Below are positions 36,381 to 37,195 of a stretch of 37,195 nucleotides of DNA, one piece after another (the stretch's first letter is position 1; each line of letters begins with the position of its first letter). The stretch spans positions 1-37,195 of the forward strand of contig CANIWM010000060.1 of the NCBI GenBank assembly GCA_947471505.1. The letters are read 5' to 3'. Origin of the DNA: Chthoniobacteraceae bacterium. GTDB taxonomy: Bacteria > Verrucomicrobiota > Verrucomicrobiia > Chthoniobacterales > Chthoniobacteraceae. The notes below the pieces were generated by a model. It saw only the letters and a program-made list of their open reading frames with translations, did no database searches and was not told the origin of the DNA. A program made the translations under genes and the position numbers.

Positions 36381-37070
36381 ATGAAACCCATCAACCGCCG
36401 CGCTGCTATCAAACTCACCGCTGCCGGAGTTGGCGCGCTTGCCGTTAAGCCATTCACGTCGTTTGCAGAAGACGCCGCGGAGCCGTTCGGCACGGAGTTT
36501 CCGGACCTCGATTCGCTCGCGACGGGACAATGGTGGAGCAAGGCTGCGACTGCTGTCGGCAAGGGCAAAGGCAAAGACCGCGACAAGACTGTGCCGATGG
36601 ATGTGCCGCGCGATGAGGTCGTGGCTTTTGCGCTCTATACGCAGCATGGCGGCGTGATGAAGATGACCGCGCAGCTTTATCCGCTCAAGCCCGGCGAGCC
36701 GCGTAAGGCGCGGCTGGAAGTGCAGCGCGACGGCGCGTGGGTGGAGGTTGCGAAGTCGGCGGTGCTTTACCCCGGATGGGATGCGCATTTTCGCGTGGAG
36801 AAATGGGATGCGACGAAGGACGTGGCCTACCGCGTGCGGCATGGGGAGAAGGCGATGTTCGACGGCGTGATTCGCCGCGACCCGGTGGAGAAAGAGGAGA
36901 TCGTCATTGCGAATATGTCGTGCAATTCGAGCCGCACCACCGGCCAGCGGCCCGAGATTATCGATAACCTGAAGGCGCAGAATCCCGACCTGCTTTTCTT
37001 TGCCGGAGACCAGACCTATCGCCACACGGAGCACACGGCGGGTTGGATTGAGCCTAAAAACGGCAGTTGA
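36381..37070 (+). CDS. Tat-exported PhoD-like metallophosphatase, 3' end displaced by an inserted element
   Basis: ATG 36381, 10 bp after the sulfatase stop. The N-terminus 'MKPINRRAAIKLTAAGVGAL' is a Tat-type signal (Arg-Arg then hydrophobic). Residues about 45-170 form a beta-sandwich-like N-domain. Then 'EEIVIANMSCNSSRTTGQRP' and 'PDLLFFAGDQTYRHTEHTAG', the metal-binding GDQxY segment of PhoD-like alkaline phosphatases/phosphodiesterases. After residue 224 ('GWIE') the reading enters an inverted-repeat element and stops ('PKNGS'). The remainder, with most of the active site, is missing from the window. In this cluster with GH78 and sulfatase it may act on sugar phosphate or phosphodiester groups. 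Confidence 0.75.
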   Translation: MKPINRRAAIKLTAAGVGALAVKPFTSFAEDAAEPFGTEFPDLDSLATGQWWSKAATAVGKGKGKDRDKTVPMDVPRDEVVAFALYTQHGGVMKMTAQLYPLKPGEPRKARLEVQRDGAWVEVAKSAVLYPGWDAHFRVEKWDATKDVAYRVRHGEKAMFDGVIRRDPVEKEEIVIANMSCNSSRTTGQRPEIIDNLKAQNPDLLFFAGDQTYRHTEHTAGWIEPKNGS

Positions 37071-37195
37071 ACGGATTTTCAGAGAAAAATGAGCCTTGGA
37101 CGGGTGAGTGATTTTCAACTGCTCCGCAGTTGGCAATTTCCAGAGTAAAATACCCTATTTTTCGGCCTCAAAAACGGGGTCAACTGCCGTTTTTA
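37055..37195. mobile_element. 141-bp MITE-like element with 16-bp terminal inverted repeats and TA ends
   Basis: TAAAAACGGCAGTTGA at 37055-37070 is exactly complementary to TCAACTGCCGTTTTTA at 37180-37195, the last bases of the window. The outermost TA on each side fits a TA target duplication, as made by Tc1/mariner and IS630-type transposases (inference). No ORF is inside. An internal hairpin CAACTGC-TCC-GCAGTTG lies near 37118-37135. It interrupts the PhoD-like gene. Confidence 0.7.

Noticed and set aside
1-37195. tRNA or rRNA genes
   Set aside because: No cloverleaf with TTCGANNC-type arm or rRNA signature was recognised in any intergenic region by eye.

Overview
The window looks like a complete contig of a high-GC bacterium, most likely a Verrucomicrobiota (Spartobacteria/Chthoniobacter-like) soil or freshwater organism. 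This is inferred from the gene families: GloVer-type (Gloeo_Verruco) tandem repeats, a rhomboid-like protein with an acidic C-terminal helix, a TIGR04283-type glycosyltransferase, secreted sulfatase and GH78/GH42-type glycosidases, a PQQ-propeller protein, and a cdaA-glmM operon. Both ends of the window lie in inverted-repeat elements, as expected where an assembly breaks at repeats.

Layout. 0.2-5.8 kb: a presqualene/squalene synthase-like gene coupled to a degenerate ABC ATPase; divergently, a membrane class III cyclase homologue overlapping recR; convergently, a PAS-DHp-REC signalling protein behind apt. 5.8-6.6 kb: a Uma2 endonuclease-like gene bracketed by a partial copy of the apt 5' end. 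6.7-11.1 kb: a sugar-acid/glycoside unit (2,5-dioxovalerate dehydrogenase-like, hydroxypyruvate isomerase-like, GH42-like secreted glycosidase). 11.1-16.8 kb: a glycosyltransferase, a rhomboid-like protein, a fold-back element, a 41-aa membrane protein, a polysaccharide deacetylase, a polytopic glycosyltransferase-like protein and an MFS transporter. 16.8-18.2 kb: rplU-rpmA with a clear terminator, and a small Gly-rich secreted protein.

18.3-25.6 kb is the most unusual part. A decayed 3' end of glmM lies at 18.33 kb and the intact glmM ends at 25.62 kb, in the same orientation. Between them lie a very large secreted protein (14 GloVer repeats, Fn3-like and PEGA-like modules, a trypsin-fold protease) whose frame is broken at a run of nine G, several fold-back elements, and a remnant gene containing a perfectly phased 16-unit 21-bp repeat. 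The arrangement resembles an accessory segment placed at the 3' end of glmM, though no integrase is visible.

25.6-31.0 kb is a tightly overlapping minus-strand operon: iron-type alcohol dehydrogenase, PQQ-propeller protein, folP, cdaA (c-di-AMP synthase), a tiny CdaR-like membrane ORF embedded out of frame in cdaA, and glmM. This is the cdaA-cdaR-glmM order known from Firmicutes, with CdaR reduced to its membrane anchor. 31.1-37.2 kb: an unknown membrane protein, a SnoaL-like secreted protein, a GH78 rhamnosidase, a frameshifted formylglycine sulfatase and a Tat-exported PhoD-like phosphatase cut off by a 141-bp element with 16-bp terminal inverted repeats and TA ends. These last genes fit degradation of sulfated, rhamnose-containing polysaccharides.
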